Part shown: piece after piece, positions 57,121-64,000 of the stretch | Layout: every line of letters starts with the position of its first letter | Numbering within the stretch: the first letter of the stretch is position 1 | Assembly: GCF_012726235.1 (NCBI RefSeq) | Contig: NZ_JAASAH010000001.1 | Location: 434,001-498,000 of the forward strand | From: Streptomyces sp. HNM0574 | GTDB lineage: Bacteria; Actinomycetota; Actinomycetes; Streptomycetales; Streptomycetaceae | Direction of reading: 5' to 3' | Length of the DNA: 64,000 nt | The notes under the pieces: model-generated | What the model was told of the DNA's origin: nothing | What the model saw: only the letters and a program-made list of their open reading frames with translations | The model's database searches: none | Made by a program: the position numbers and the translations under genes

Positions 57121-58044
57121 ATGAAGGCAATCGCACAGCAGGAATACGGCGGTCCGGACGCGCTCCAGCTCAGGGAGCTCCCGGACCCGAAGACCGCACC
57201 CGGCGAGGTCCGCATCCGGGTCCGCGCCGCCGGGATCAACCCCGTCGACTGGAAGCTCGGCGCCGGATATCTGGACGCGGTCATGGAGACCCACTTCCCC
57301 CTCGTCCCCGGCTGGGACGTGGCCGGGGTCGTCGAGTCGACGGGCTTCGACGTCAGCGAGTTCGCCGTCGGCGACGAGGTCATCGGCTACGTCCGCAAGG
57401 ACCAGGCCCAGCACGGCGCCTACGCCGAACTGGTCTCCGCGAGCGTCCGGATGCTCGCCCGCAAGCCCGCCGCGCTCGGCTGGGAGGAGGCCGCAGGGCT
57501 GCCGCTGGCCGGGCTCACCGCGTACCAGTCGCTGCAGCGCGTCGGGGTGGGCGAGGGCGACACCGTCCTCATCCACGCGGCGGCCGGCGGTGTCGGCTCG
57601 CTCGGCGTCCAGATCGCGGTGGCGCTCGGCGCCCGCGTCATCGGCACCGCGGGCGAACGCAACCACGACTTCCTGCGCGGCCTCGGCGCCGAGCCCGTCG
57701 TGTAGGGGGACGGGCTCGCCGACCGGGTCCGCGCGCTGGTCCCCGAGGGCGTGGACGCGGCGCTCGACTTCCACGGTGAGGGCGAGGCCGAGCTCTCCCT
57801 CGGCCTGCTGAAGGACCGCGGCCGCCTGGTGTCCATCGCCGACCCGGCAGCGGCCGGACTCGGCGGCCACTACCTGTGGGTCCGCCCCGACGCGGCCGAC
57901 CTCACGGCCCTGGCCGGGCTCGCGGACGCGGGCAAGCTCTCCGTCACCGTCGAACGGGCGCTCCCGCTCGCCGAGGCGGCCGAGGCGTGGCGGCTGAACC
58001 AGTCGGGCCGCACCCGCGGCAAGATCGTGCTCACCGTGGACTGA
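57121..58044 (+). pseudogene. quinone oxidoreductase-like gene interrupted by an in-frame TAG
   Basis: The frame codes for a zinc-less medium-chain dehydrogenase/reductase: MKAIAQQEYGGPDALQLREL, AAGINPVDWKLGAGYLDAVM, FPLVPGWDVAGVVESTGFDV and DTVLIHAAAGGVGSLGVQIA. At 57703-57705, after GLGAEPVV, a TAG stop occurs. The same frame then continues without a break as GDGLADRVRALVPEGVDAAL to a normal end, SGRTRGKIVLTVD. Related proteins have Tyr or a similar residue at this site, so one base change (TAC to TAG) explains it. Without readthrough, the product lacks most of its C-terminal third. No Shine-Dalgarno site is seen before the ATG. A sequencing error cannot be excluded. Confidence 0.85.
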
Positions 58045-58097
58045 CCGCACCGGGCCGTCCGGGGCCAACCGCCCCCGGGCGGCCCGGAGTTGCTCCC

Positions 58098-58454
58098 TCA
58101 GGCCGGGGCGTCGCGGCGGTCGACGTACTCGAAGACCGAGCCGTCCGGATGGCGGGCCACGAGATTGCGGCCGATCGGTGTCGGCGAGGGGCCCGCGAGC
58201 ACCGCCGCGCCGACGGCCTGGAGATCGGCCACCGCCTCGTCGACGTTCTCCACGGCCAGCGTCGCCGCCACCTTCCGCAGCACCTCCATGTGCCCCTCGG
58301 GCCCGCTCAGCAGGAAGAACGGGCCGACGGCCGCGACCTGCACCGGCCCCTGCGCGAAGCGCACCGCCTCGGCCCCCGTCAGCTTCTCGTACACCGGCAC
58401 GGCGGCGTCCAGGTCGTCGACACAGACGCGCAGCGAAGTCCCCAGAATGTCCAT
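58098..58454 (-). CDS. VOC (glyoxalase/bleomycin-resistance) superfamily protein
   Basis: A 118-residue protein with the paired beta-alpha-beta-beta-beta modules of the vicinal oxygen chelate fold: LGTSLRVCVDDLDAAVPVYE for the first module and VAATLAVENVDEAVADLQAV for the second, ending GRNLVARHPDGSVFEYV with the usual terminal Glu. Such proteins bind a divalent metal or a drug; the substrate is unknown. It converges with the broken oxidoreductase gene. Confidence 0.83.
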   Translation of the reverse strand: MDILGTSLRVCVDDLDAAVPVYEKLTGAEAVRFAQGPVQVAAVGPFFLLSGPEGHMEVLRKVAATLAVENVDEAVADLQAVGAAVLAGPSPTPIGRNLVARHPDGSVFEYVDRRDAPA

Positions 58455-58487
58455 GCGGGGGAGCCTAGTTGGGCTCGTAGCCGCACG

Positions 58488-58853
58488 TCAGGCCCGGCAG
58501 AGGATCTCTCCGTGCGGGGCGAGGAACCAGGCGTCCGGGTGCGCCCCCCAGGTGCGCCATGCCGCCGCGATCCGCTCCAGGTCCGCCGCCGTCGCGTGCC
58601 CGGAGGCGACGGCCCGGTCCGCGTACGCCGAGGCGACCGTGCGCTCCGCCCACAGGCCGCTCCACCACTCCCGCTCCTCGGGCGAGGTGTAGAGCCAGGA
58701 GCTGGTGCTCAGGGTGACGTCGGTGAAGCCCGCCTGCCGTGCCCAGGCGTGCAGCCGCCGTCCGGCGTCCGGTTCGCCGCCGTTGGCGCGGGCGACGCGG
58801 CGGTAGAGGCCGAGCCAGTCGTCCAGTCCCGGCACGGTGGGGTACCAGATCAT
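58488..58853 (-). pseudogene. methyltransferase, C-terminal fragment of the split gene
   Basis: The frame reads WYPTVPGLDDWLGLYRRVAR then ANGGEPDAGRRLHAWARQAG and ends HPDAWFLAPHGEILCRA. This is the C-terminal half of an actinobacterial class I methyltransferase whose N-terminal half lies at 61586-61960 on the same strand. The family has W-Y-P-x-V-P-G directly after D-Y-G-G-M, and the two fragments end exactly at those residues, so joining them restores the expected order. The intervening 2.73 kb is foreign. An ATG happens to precede the fragment, but the protein would lack any SAM-binding motif. Confidence 0.8.
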
Positions 58854-59052
58854 GCGTGTCCGGTGCAGTTGCAGGCTGCACCGCCGGGTGGGGGTGACCA
58901 GCGCGGCGAAGAGTATGTCTTCAGGGCGTGCGCCGATGTTGTGAAGTCCTGCCTGGCGTTTTCGACGGGCAGCGGTTCGGCCCGGCTGCCCCACCGCTCC
59001 CGTACCCGCAGGTGTCCGCGGGGTCGGGCTGTGGTCGTGGTCGTGAGGCTCC

Positions 59053-59074
59053 CACCTCGTGGTTGCACGAGGTG
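59053..59074 (-). terminator. hairpin downstream of the cassette MFS gene
   Basis: A perfect 9-bp stem, CACCTCGTG (59053-59061) and CACGAGGTG (59066-59074), with the loop GTTG, 60 bases beyond the MFS stop codon. Confidence 0.6.
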
Positions 59075-59133
59075 TATAGGGAAAGGACGAGGCGGCGGCA
59101 CCGGGCCGGGTACCGCCGCCCCGGGGAACTCGT

Positions 59134-60609
59134 CTATTCGGTCTGGCTGTTCGGGTGCTTGGGCAGGCACAACATCAGGGCCCACATCAGAGCGAGGAGG
59201 CTGCCGACCCACCACAGCACGGTGACGAACGCGTCGCGGTTGAGTGCGGCGTCAGGTGAGCCGTTGGTGGTGGCGAAGAACACCAGGGCGGTCAGCGCGG
59301 TGCCCAGCGCGATGCCCAGGTGCATGACGGTGTTGAACAGGCCCGATGCCGATCCGGCGTCCTCGTGCGGGACCCTGGCCAGCGACATGTCGGCGAGCGG
59401 TCCGCCGACCATGCCGAGGCCGAAACCGATCAGTACCACCGGAGCGGTCATCGCCAGCAGAGTCAGGCCAGGAACTGCGTCGATCTGGAGCCCGTAGGCG
59501 GCCATCGCAGCGATCGTGATGAGGGCTCCGGCCTGCGGCAGGCGGCGGGCGAAGCGCCCGCCGCTCTTTGCTACGACCGTCGCACCGCCCAGCTCTCCAA
59601 CGGAGAGCAGCACGAAGGCCAGAGCCGCGTGGAAGGGGCTCATGCCTAGTCCGCGCTGGAGGTAGAGCGTCCAGGTCATGAAGAACAGCCCGCACAGCAG
59701 GCCGTGCATCAGTTGCGCGGCCATGCCGCCGGAGAACTGCCGGCTCCGGAAGAGGGAAAGGGCTACGAGCGGCGCGTTGCCCTGCTTGTGCTTCTGGTGG
59801 CGCAGGAAGACACCGAGGACGAGGAGGCCCGCGGCGAGCAGGGCGAAGCACCAAAGCGGCCAGTGATGAAGATGCCCCTCGGAGAGCGGGAAGACGATAA
59901 GGACGATGGCCAGTGCGGACAGCACCATGCCGGTCAGGTCAGGGCGGTCGGCCTTCCGCGCGGTCGACTCGGGGATGAACTTGCGTCCCAGGAGGATCAC
60001 GGCGAGGCCGACGGGCACGTTGACCAGGAAGATCGGCCGCCAGGACAGCCCGAACAGATCCGCCTCGGTCAGCAGACCGCCCATCACCGGGCCGAGAACA
60101 TTGGCCAGCGACATGACGGCCCCGTACAGGCCGAAGACTTTGCTGCGATTCTGGCCCTCGAAGGTGACATGGAGTGTGGCCAAGATCTGCGGGATCATCA
60201 CGGCCGCTCCCAGGCCCTGGAGCCCGCGGGCGCCGATCAGCATGCCCGGTCCGGCAGCAAGGCCGCACAGCAGCGAGGCCGTGGTGAACACGACGGTGCC
60301 GATCAGGAGGAGCCTGCGCCGGCCGTAGAGGTCGCCGAGGCGTCCGCTGGTGATCAGCCCGAGGGCGATGGGCAGTGAGTAGCCGGTGGTCAGCCACTGC
60401 ACCGTGTCCGGTCCAGCGCCGGTCGACTCCTGGATCGCGGGCAGAGCGGTCAGGACGACCGACTGGTCGATCATGTCCATCAGCTCGGCGCCCAGCAGCA
60501 CCAGCAAGGCGATCCAGGCCGCCAGGCCCATCTTCGACAGGCCAGGTGCTGGGTGGGTTGGGGTCTGGGTGGTGTGCTGCGGCTCGTTGTCGAGCGCGGA
60601 GGAAGACAA
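59134..60609 (-). CDS. MFS drug exporter (DHA2 type) carried by the inserted cassette
   Basis: A 491-residue membrane protein. AELMDMIDQSVVLTALPAIQ is the DHA2 motif D1 variant, SGRLGDLYGRRRLLLIGTVV is motif A, and GARGLQGLGAAVMIPQILAT is motif B. About 14 hydrophobic segments are seen. The TTG at 60609 (MSSSALDNEPQHTTQTPTHP) is preferred because AGGAG lies eight bases upstream; the longer frame to 60780 has no such site. The codons look slightly less biased than in neighbouring genes, which agrees with acquisition. No regulator gene accompanies it. The substrate is unknown. Confidence 0.87.
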   Translation of the reverse strand: MSSSALDNEPQHTTQTPTHPAPGLSKMGLAAWIALLVLLGAELMDMIDQSVVLTALPAIQESTGAGPDTVQWLTTGYSLPIALGLITSGRLGDLYGRRRLLLIGTVVFTTASLLCGLAAGPGMLIGARGLQGLGAAVMIPQILATLHVTFEGQNRSKVFGLYGAVMSLANVLGPVMGGLLTEADLFGLSWRPIFLVNVPVGLAVILLGRKFIPESTARKADRPDLTGMVLSALAIVLIVFPLSEGHLHHWPLWCFALLAAGLLVLGVFLRHQKHKQGNAPLVALSLFRSRQFSGGMAAQLMHGLLCGLFFMTWTLYLQRGLGMSPFHAALAFVLLSVGELGGATVVAKSGGRFARRLPQAGALITIAAMAAYGLQIDAVPGLTLLAMTAPVVLIGFGLGMVGGPLADMSLARVPHEDAGSASGLFNTVMHLGIALGTALTALVFFATTNGSPDAALNRDAFVTVLWWVGSLLALMWALMLCLPKHPNSQTE

Positions 60610-60834
60610 GACGGGAACTCCTGATCCAAAGGGGAGGGGAGCCCTGCCGGCAGCCGCACCGGGACCGGAAAACACGAAATCCCGGGGCAGACGGCAGAGC
60701 TGCACCCGGGCGAGAAAACTGCGAGGGAGGGTGACGCAACTCAGGCCAGCGCGACGTCCGCCCCCGGACACGTGCGACACAACAGCACGCGGGGAACGCG
60801 GACGACTACATGGCCTGGTTAATAGGTCGCCACC

Positions 60835-61527
60835 TCAAGAGCGATACAGAAGAATCAGGGAGTCCGGTCGCTGCCACCGGTACCTCGGCGCAGGAACCCA
60901 TCGACGATACGACGTCCTAGGCTTCCGCTGCAAAACAGCATCCGAGGCATGACGGCTCCAGAGGGGCTTCCCCGAGCGCCGCGGACGATGTCGAGCGCCC
61001 CCTGCTCGCGCTGCCGGGCCAGACTCGGCTCGCGCTCCGGCGCGGGCGCCAGCACCTACCACACAGGTGCCCTCCCACTTCACGTACTGAGGGTCGCGGT
61101 CTCGGGGGAGGACCGGCTTGAGGTGGCCGTGGAAGAGGAGGGTTCGGCCCTGGTTCCGGCGGAGCCGGCTGAACCACGCCGCGCTCTTGTCGTGCCGGGC
61201 GAGGCGGTTGGCGGCGAGGGCGGGGAGGGTGCCGCGGACGCGGCCGGGTGTGCAAGTGGTCAGGGGTCGGCTGGGTGGGCGCCAGGAGTCGGCGAGGGCC
61301 CAGTGGGCGATGGCGTCGCCGCTGCGGTCGGGCGGGTTGTAGGGGTAGGTGACGCGGCCTGCGACCTCCGTGAGGAACCGGGCCTGCTCGGCTTCGGTGC
61401 CTCCGGCCAGCCGTCGCCAGTAGGGCGAGGCGATCAGCGGGGCGAGGGGCCCGCAGAACCACCCGGCAGCACCTCTAACGCCGACCACGCTCGCCAACCC
61501 CACCCTCACCGCAAGGTACGACTTCAA
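60835..61527 (-). CDS. hypothetical protein in the cassette, probably decayed at its 3' end
   Basis: A 230-codon frame I do not recognise. From GAAGWFCGPLAPLIASPYWR to DPQYVKWEGTCVVG (about 61,470-61,065) the third codon positions are GC-rich, as in real Streptomyces genes, and conserved-looking blocks such as LTEVAGRVTYPYNPPDRSGD and ARHDKSAAWFSRLRRNQGRT are seen. After that the frame becomes Arg/Ala-rich and loses the codon signal, suggesting a frameshift or truncation near 61,060. A TTG at 61527 with GGAGG ten bases upstream is the possible start. It carries no DDE, Tyr or Ser recombinase motif, so I cannot call it a transposase. Confidence 0.4.
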   Translation of the reverse strand: MKSYLAVRVGLASVVGVRGAAGWFCGPLAPLIASPYWRRLAGGTEAEQARFLTEVAGRVTYPYNPPDRSGDAIAHWALADSWRPPSRPLTTCTPGRVRGTLPALAANRLARHDKSAAWFSRLRRNQGRTLLFHGHLKPVLPRDRDPQYVKWEGTCVVGAGARAGARAESGPAARAGGARHRPRRSGKPLWSRHASDAVLQRKPRTSYRRWVPAPRYRWQRPDSLILLYRS

Positions 61528-61585
61528 CCCGCAAGATCCTCCGCAGAGTGTCGCTTCAATCCGCAGCCTTCGAAGTCACAGGACA

Positions 61586-61960
61586 CATGCCGCCGTAGTC
61601 GCCGTCCCGGACGGCGACGGTGCCGCCCGGCGCGCACACCCGCCGCATCTCGCGCAGCGCGGCCACCGGATCGCCCACGTGCTGGAGCGTCTGGTGGGCG
61701 TGGACGACGGTGAAGCTGTCGTCGGGGTACGCGAGCGCGTGCACGTCCGCGGTGGCGAACTCCGTGTTGCGCAGGCCGCGTTCGGCGGCGAGGGCGCGCG
61801 CCTGCGCCAGGACGCGGTCGCCGGGGCGGAGCGAACCGAGCAGGTACCCGGCCGAGTTGGCTGCGGTGCGCCAGGTGTGCGAGCGCAGCACCGAGGGGTG
61901 GTGCCCGTGCGTGTAGACGGCGGTCTCCTGCGCGGAGCTGCTTCCTGTGTCTTCCGGCAT
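61586..61960 (-). pseudogene. methyltransferase, N-terminal fragment of the split gene
   Basis: The frame starts MPEDTGSSSAQETAVYTHGH and continues HPSVLRSHTWRTAANSAGYL, typical of the N-terminus of this methyltransferase family. SFTVVHAHQTLQHVGDPVAA and CAPGGTVAVRDGDYGGM are motifs IV and V. Between SLRPGDRVL and AQARALAAERGLRNTEFA about 30 residues are missing, including the glycine-rich SAM-binding motif I that should follow RVL. The fragment is cut off after DYGGM by the inserted cassette, which adds a few foreign codons up to a stop at 61556. The gene is therefore damaged twice. Confidence 0.8.
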
Positions 61961-62041
61961 GCCGGGAGCGTACGCCCGGCGTCCGCATACTGAGCAAATA
62001 TGTCTCGGGATGCGGACTCGCCGTTCTGTGCGGCCGGTTGG

Positions 62042-63658
62042 TCAGTCCGCGCGCGGCCGGTAGACGGCCAGCGCCTCGTGCACCTTGTCCAGCAGCAGGC
62101 TCTCCGGAGCCTCCGCCACCTCGCCGTCGTACGCCAGGTGCGTCCCCGGCGGTATCCCGTCGATCACCAGGCGGCGCAGCGACCGGGTGCTGTGCAGCGG
62201 CGACCGGTCGACGGCGCTGGTCACCGCCGCGACCAGCAGCCGGGCCCGGGCCCACCGCCCCGCCCTGACCACCCGGACGTCCAGCCGCCCGTCCGCCAGA
62301 TCGTTCCGCCGCACCGGCGCGAGCCCCACCCGGTAGCTGCAGTTCCCCGCGAACAGCAGCCACAGCGGACGGCTGCTCCCGCCCAGCCCGGCCTCCACCG
62401 GGCCACTGGTGCGCAGCACGTGCAGCGCGGCGAGCACCCCGGCGGGCCAGGCCCCGATCCGGTGCGCCCACCGCTCACGGACCCGCACCAGATCGGGGTA
62501 GGCGCCCAGGCTGAAGGTGTTGAGGAAGTAGCCGGTCCGGGCCCCGTCCGCCCCGGAGCGCGGCGTGAAACGCCCCAGGTCGACGCCGACGGCGTGCCCC
62601 GCCTCCACCGCGCGGCACATGTCCCCGACGGCCTCGATGCCGAGGTCGAGCGCGAAGTGGTTGTGCGTACCGCCCGGCGCGACCGCCATCGGCACACCCG
62701 TGCGGGCCGCCACGGCCGCCGCCGCGTTCAGCGTGCCGTCGCCGCCGTACACGCCGAGCGCGCCGCCCCGTTCGGCGGCCCGCCGGGCGGCCGATTCCAA
62801 CGCCCCGGTGAGCCCGCCCGCGCGCGGATCGCAGGTGACCACCTCGGCCTTCGGCAGCAGCTCGCGCAGCAGCCGCAGCGGACCCGGCTCGGTCACCTCG
62901 CTCGCCCCGCCGGCCGCCGTCGCCGGGGACTCGATGCGCGAGCCCGAGGAGACGTTCGCGACGAGGACCAGCCCCTCGCCCTCGGGCAGCGCGGGCGCGT
63001 GCGCCAACGGGCGGGCCGGGGAGGGGAGTTGGTCGCGCGTCGGCACCAGCCCGCGCACCGCCAGCGCGGCCCCGGCGCCGAGCGCAGCGCCGGCCAGCAC
63101 GTCGCTCGGGTAGTGCACGCCCGTGTACACCCGGGAGAACGCCACGGAGGCGGCCAGCGGCGCCACCACCGCGCCCCAGCGCGGCGACTCCAGCGCGACG
63201 CCCGTCGCGAAGGCCGCCGCCGAGGCCGCGTGCCCGGAGGGGAACGAGGTGGTCACCGGCTGCCGCCGCAGCTGCCGGATGAGGGGCACGTCGTCCAGCA
63301 CCGGGCGCGGCCTGCGCACCGACCGCTTCCCGAGGGTGTTCACCGCGGCCGAGGCCACCGCCAGCGAGGCCAGGCCCCGTACGGCGGCCCGGCGCCCGCG
63401 CGGGGTGCGGGCCGCCGCCATCGCGGCGCCGACGACGGTCCACAGCCGGGCCTTGTCCGCGCTGCGGCTGAGCGCCGGCAGCACCCGTTCCGCGCCGGGC
63501 CAGTGCCGCTCCGCGACCAGCCCGAAGACCGCCGCGTCCAGCCCGGCCGGACCCGCGGCCGGCTCCACGGGCCGCGGCCCGCCGCCCCACCGCCGCACCG
63601 CGCCGCCGAGCACCCGCCCGACCCGCTCCCTCGCGCTCCTGCCGCCTTCGCTGTTCAG
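62042..63658 (-). CDS. bifunctional PAP2 phosphatase/diacylglycerol kinase-like protein
   Basis: A fused protein of about 538 residues. The N-terminal half is a PAP2 phosphatase with all three motifs: KRSVRRPRP (K-x6-R-P), TTSFPSGHAAS (P-S-G-H) and SRVYTGVHYPSDVLAG (S-R-x5-H-x3-D), set among membrane segments. The C-terminal half is a DAGK/sphingosine-kinase-like catalytic domain with GALGVYGGDGTLNAAAAVAA (G-G-D-G-T), then PMAVAPGGTHNHFALDLGI. It may both remove phosphate from and add it to membrane lipids. The start is not settled: CTG at 63658 has GGAG six bases upstream, a GTG at 63613 is possible, and a GTG at 63754 would overlap the divergent gene. Confidence 0.88.
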   Translation of the reverse strand: MNSEGGRSARERVGRVLGGAVRRWGGGPRPVEPAAGPAGLDAAVFGLVAERHWPGAERVLPALSRSADKARLWTVVGAAMAAARTPRGRRAAVRGLASLAVASAAVNTLGKRSVRRPRPVLDDVPLIRQLRRQPVTTSFPSGHAASAAAFATGVALESPRWGAVVAPLAASVAFSRVYTGVHYPSDVLAGAALGAGAALAVRGLVPTRDQLPSPARPLAHAPALPEGEGLVLVANVSSGSRIESPATAAGGASEVTEPGPLRLLRELLPKAEVVTCDPRAGGLTGALESAARRAAERGGALGVYGGDGTLNAAAAVAARTGVPMAVAPGGTHNHFALDLGIEAVGDMCRAVEAGHAVGVDLGRFTPRSGADGARTGYFLNTFSLGAYPDLVRVRERWAHRIGAWPAGVLAALHVLRTSGPVEAGLGGSSRPLWLLFAGNCSYRVGLAPVRRNDLADGRLDVRVVRAGRWARARLLVAAVTSAVDRSPLHSTRSLRRLVIDGIPPGTHLAYDGEVAEAPESLLLDKVHEALAVYRPRAD

Positions 63659-63741
63659 GGCCTGCTCCTCTCGGTTCCGCCGGGTGCCCGGCGTACGGAA
63701 AACCGTGTGCGGACGGGGCCGCGCTTCGGCAGGCTGCCCCC

Positions 63742-64000
63742 ATGACCGCTGCACCGAACGGCCTCACCCCCGGCACGGAGATCACCGTCACGCTGCTCAA
63801 GGCGCCGCGCCCCGACGTGCGTTACCCGGCAACCGTCGTCCGGGACGACGGCACGCACGCCGTGGTCACCGCCCCCTGGGCCGGACCGCCCGTCTCGGAC
63901 TTCGGCGCGTTCCGCTTCGAACGCGGCGACGTGTTCACCGAACACTACTGGCGGGACCGATGGTTCTCGGTCAAGGAGGTGCACGCCCCCGACGGCACCC
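63742..64000 (+). CDS. DUF402 domain protein, N-terminal part (runs off the window)
   Basis: The frame from the ATG at 63742 is open to the end of the window (86 codons). It reads TEITVTLLKAPRPDVRYPAT, later FRFERGDVFTEHYWRDRWFS and VKEVHAPDGT. The W-x-D-R-W-F-S/N-V-x-E-V-x-x-x-D-G run is the start of the DUF402 fold, a small barrel found in nucleotide-phosphatase-like proteins such as those acting on nucleoside diphosphates or RNA 5' ends. The catalytic part lies beyond the window. It is divergent from the PAP2-DAGK gene with little space between. Confidence 0.75.
   Translation, partial: MTAAPNGLTPGTEITVTLLKAPRPDVRYPATVVRDDGTHAVVTAPWAGPPVSDFGAFRFERGDVFTEHYWRDRWFSVKEVHAPDGT

Larger units (their letters stand above)
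58856..61585. mobile_element. 2.73-kb insertion splitting a methyltransferase gene, carrying an MFS gene
   Basis: The cassette lies between the two methyltransferase fragments and is flanked by the direct repeat CATGC (58851-58855 and 61586-61590), of which the undisturbed gene would have one copy. Its ends form an imperfect inverted repeat: TGTCCGGTGCAGTTGCAGGC then TGC (58857-58879) against TGTCCTGTGACTTCGAAGGC then TGC (61585-61563, minus strand), 17 of 23 matching. Inside the right end the motif TGCGGATTGAAG recurs as TGCGGGTTGAAG. It carries an MFS exporter gene and one hypothetical ORF. No transposase is recognisable, so it may be a defective or non-autonomous element. Confidence 0.55.

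Noticed and set aside
57703..57705. Recoded amber codon (pyrrolysine-type readthrough)
   Set aside because: No pyrrolysine genes or stimulatory element are visible, and the site is not a known functional residue. A point mutation is simpler.
60610..60780. N-terminal extension of the cassette MFS protein
   Set aside because: It is Arg/Gly-rich with no Shine-Dalgarno site, whereas the TTG at 60609 has AGGAG at good distance and starts just before the first membrane helix.

Overview
The window is a 64 kb piece of a high-GC actinobacterial chromosome, almost certainly Streptomyces. The coding strands have very high GC at third codon positions. GTG and TTG starts with GGAGG-type Shine-Dalgarno sites are common, and many genes overlap as ATGA or GTGA. 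The gene content fits as well: MeaA/Ccr ethylmalonyl-CoA enzymes, a DtxR/IdeR-type iron box, WXG100-like proteins and a sugar importer without its own ATPase. The order ccr-meaA-lyase-maoC-acyl-CoA dehydrogenase-psd-pssA resembles what I remember of the S. coelicolor SCO646x-SCO647x region; I could not check this. No rRNA, tRNA, CRISPR array or prophage is visible.

Layout. 1-7.2 kb: the end of a gamma-glutamyltransferase gene, an inositol-monophosphatase-like phosphatase, a CrtI-like oxidoreductase, a BCCT osmolyte transporter and a glycerate kinase. 7.2-18.1 kb, minus strand: phosphatidylserine synthase and decarboxylase, then an ethylmalonyl-CoA pathway set (acyl-CoA dehydrogenase, MaoC hydratase, CoA-ester lyase, B12 mutase, crotonyl-CoA carboxylase/reductase) with a TetR regulator and a tandem-duplicated 3-hydroxyacyl-CoA dehydrogenase upstream. 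Together these would assimilate acetyl-CoA and supply ethylmalonyl- and methylmalonyl-CoA. 18.5-26.6 kb: a HEAT-repeat protein, two methyltransferases, a Rid-family protein, a radical SAM protein, an SRPBCC protein and an MFS exporter with a C-terminal tail of Ig-like repeats. 26.7-31 kb: a three-gene peptide-degradation operon (M55, M20, S9 peptidases).

31-36.4 kb: a WYL regulator divergent from an NmrA-like reductase, a kinase-fold protein, and a TetR/MFS divergent pair whose spacer carries two matching operator palindromes. 36.6-39.7 kb: a four-gene type VII secretion-like operon. 40-47.6 kb: a DinB protein, an APH(6)-like kinase, a 0.75 kb degenerate minisatellite, a LysE exporter, and a siderophore importer with an iron box facing a phosphopantetheinyl transferase. 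47.7-55.3 kb: a DUF5107 protein and a DeoR-regulated polyol uptake and oxidation operon. 55.3-64 kb: a DUF1326/DUF2182 pair, an oxidoreductase gene broken by a nonsense codon, and a methyltransferase gene cut in two by a 2.73 kb cassette carrying an MFS exporter. The window ends with a PAP2-diacylglycerol kinase fusion and the start of a DUF402 gene.

The most unusual structures are the minisatellite (about 41.9-42.6 kb), the cassette inside the methyltransferase gene (58,856-61,585), the type VII-like operon, and a composite intergenic repeat present at three places. Long near-perfect hairpins separate several convergent genes and probably act as terminators in both directions.
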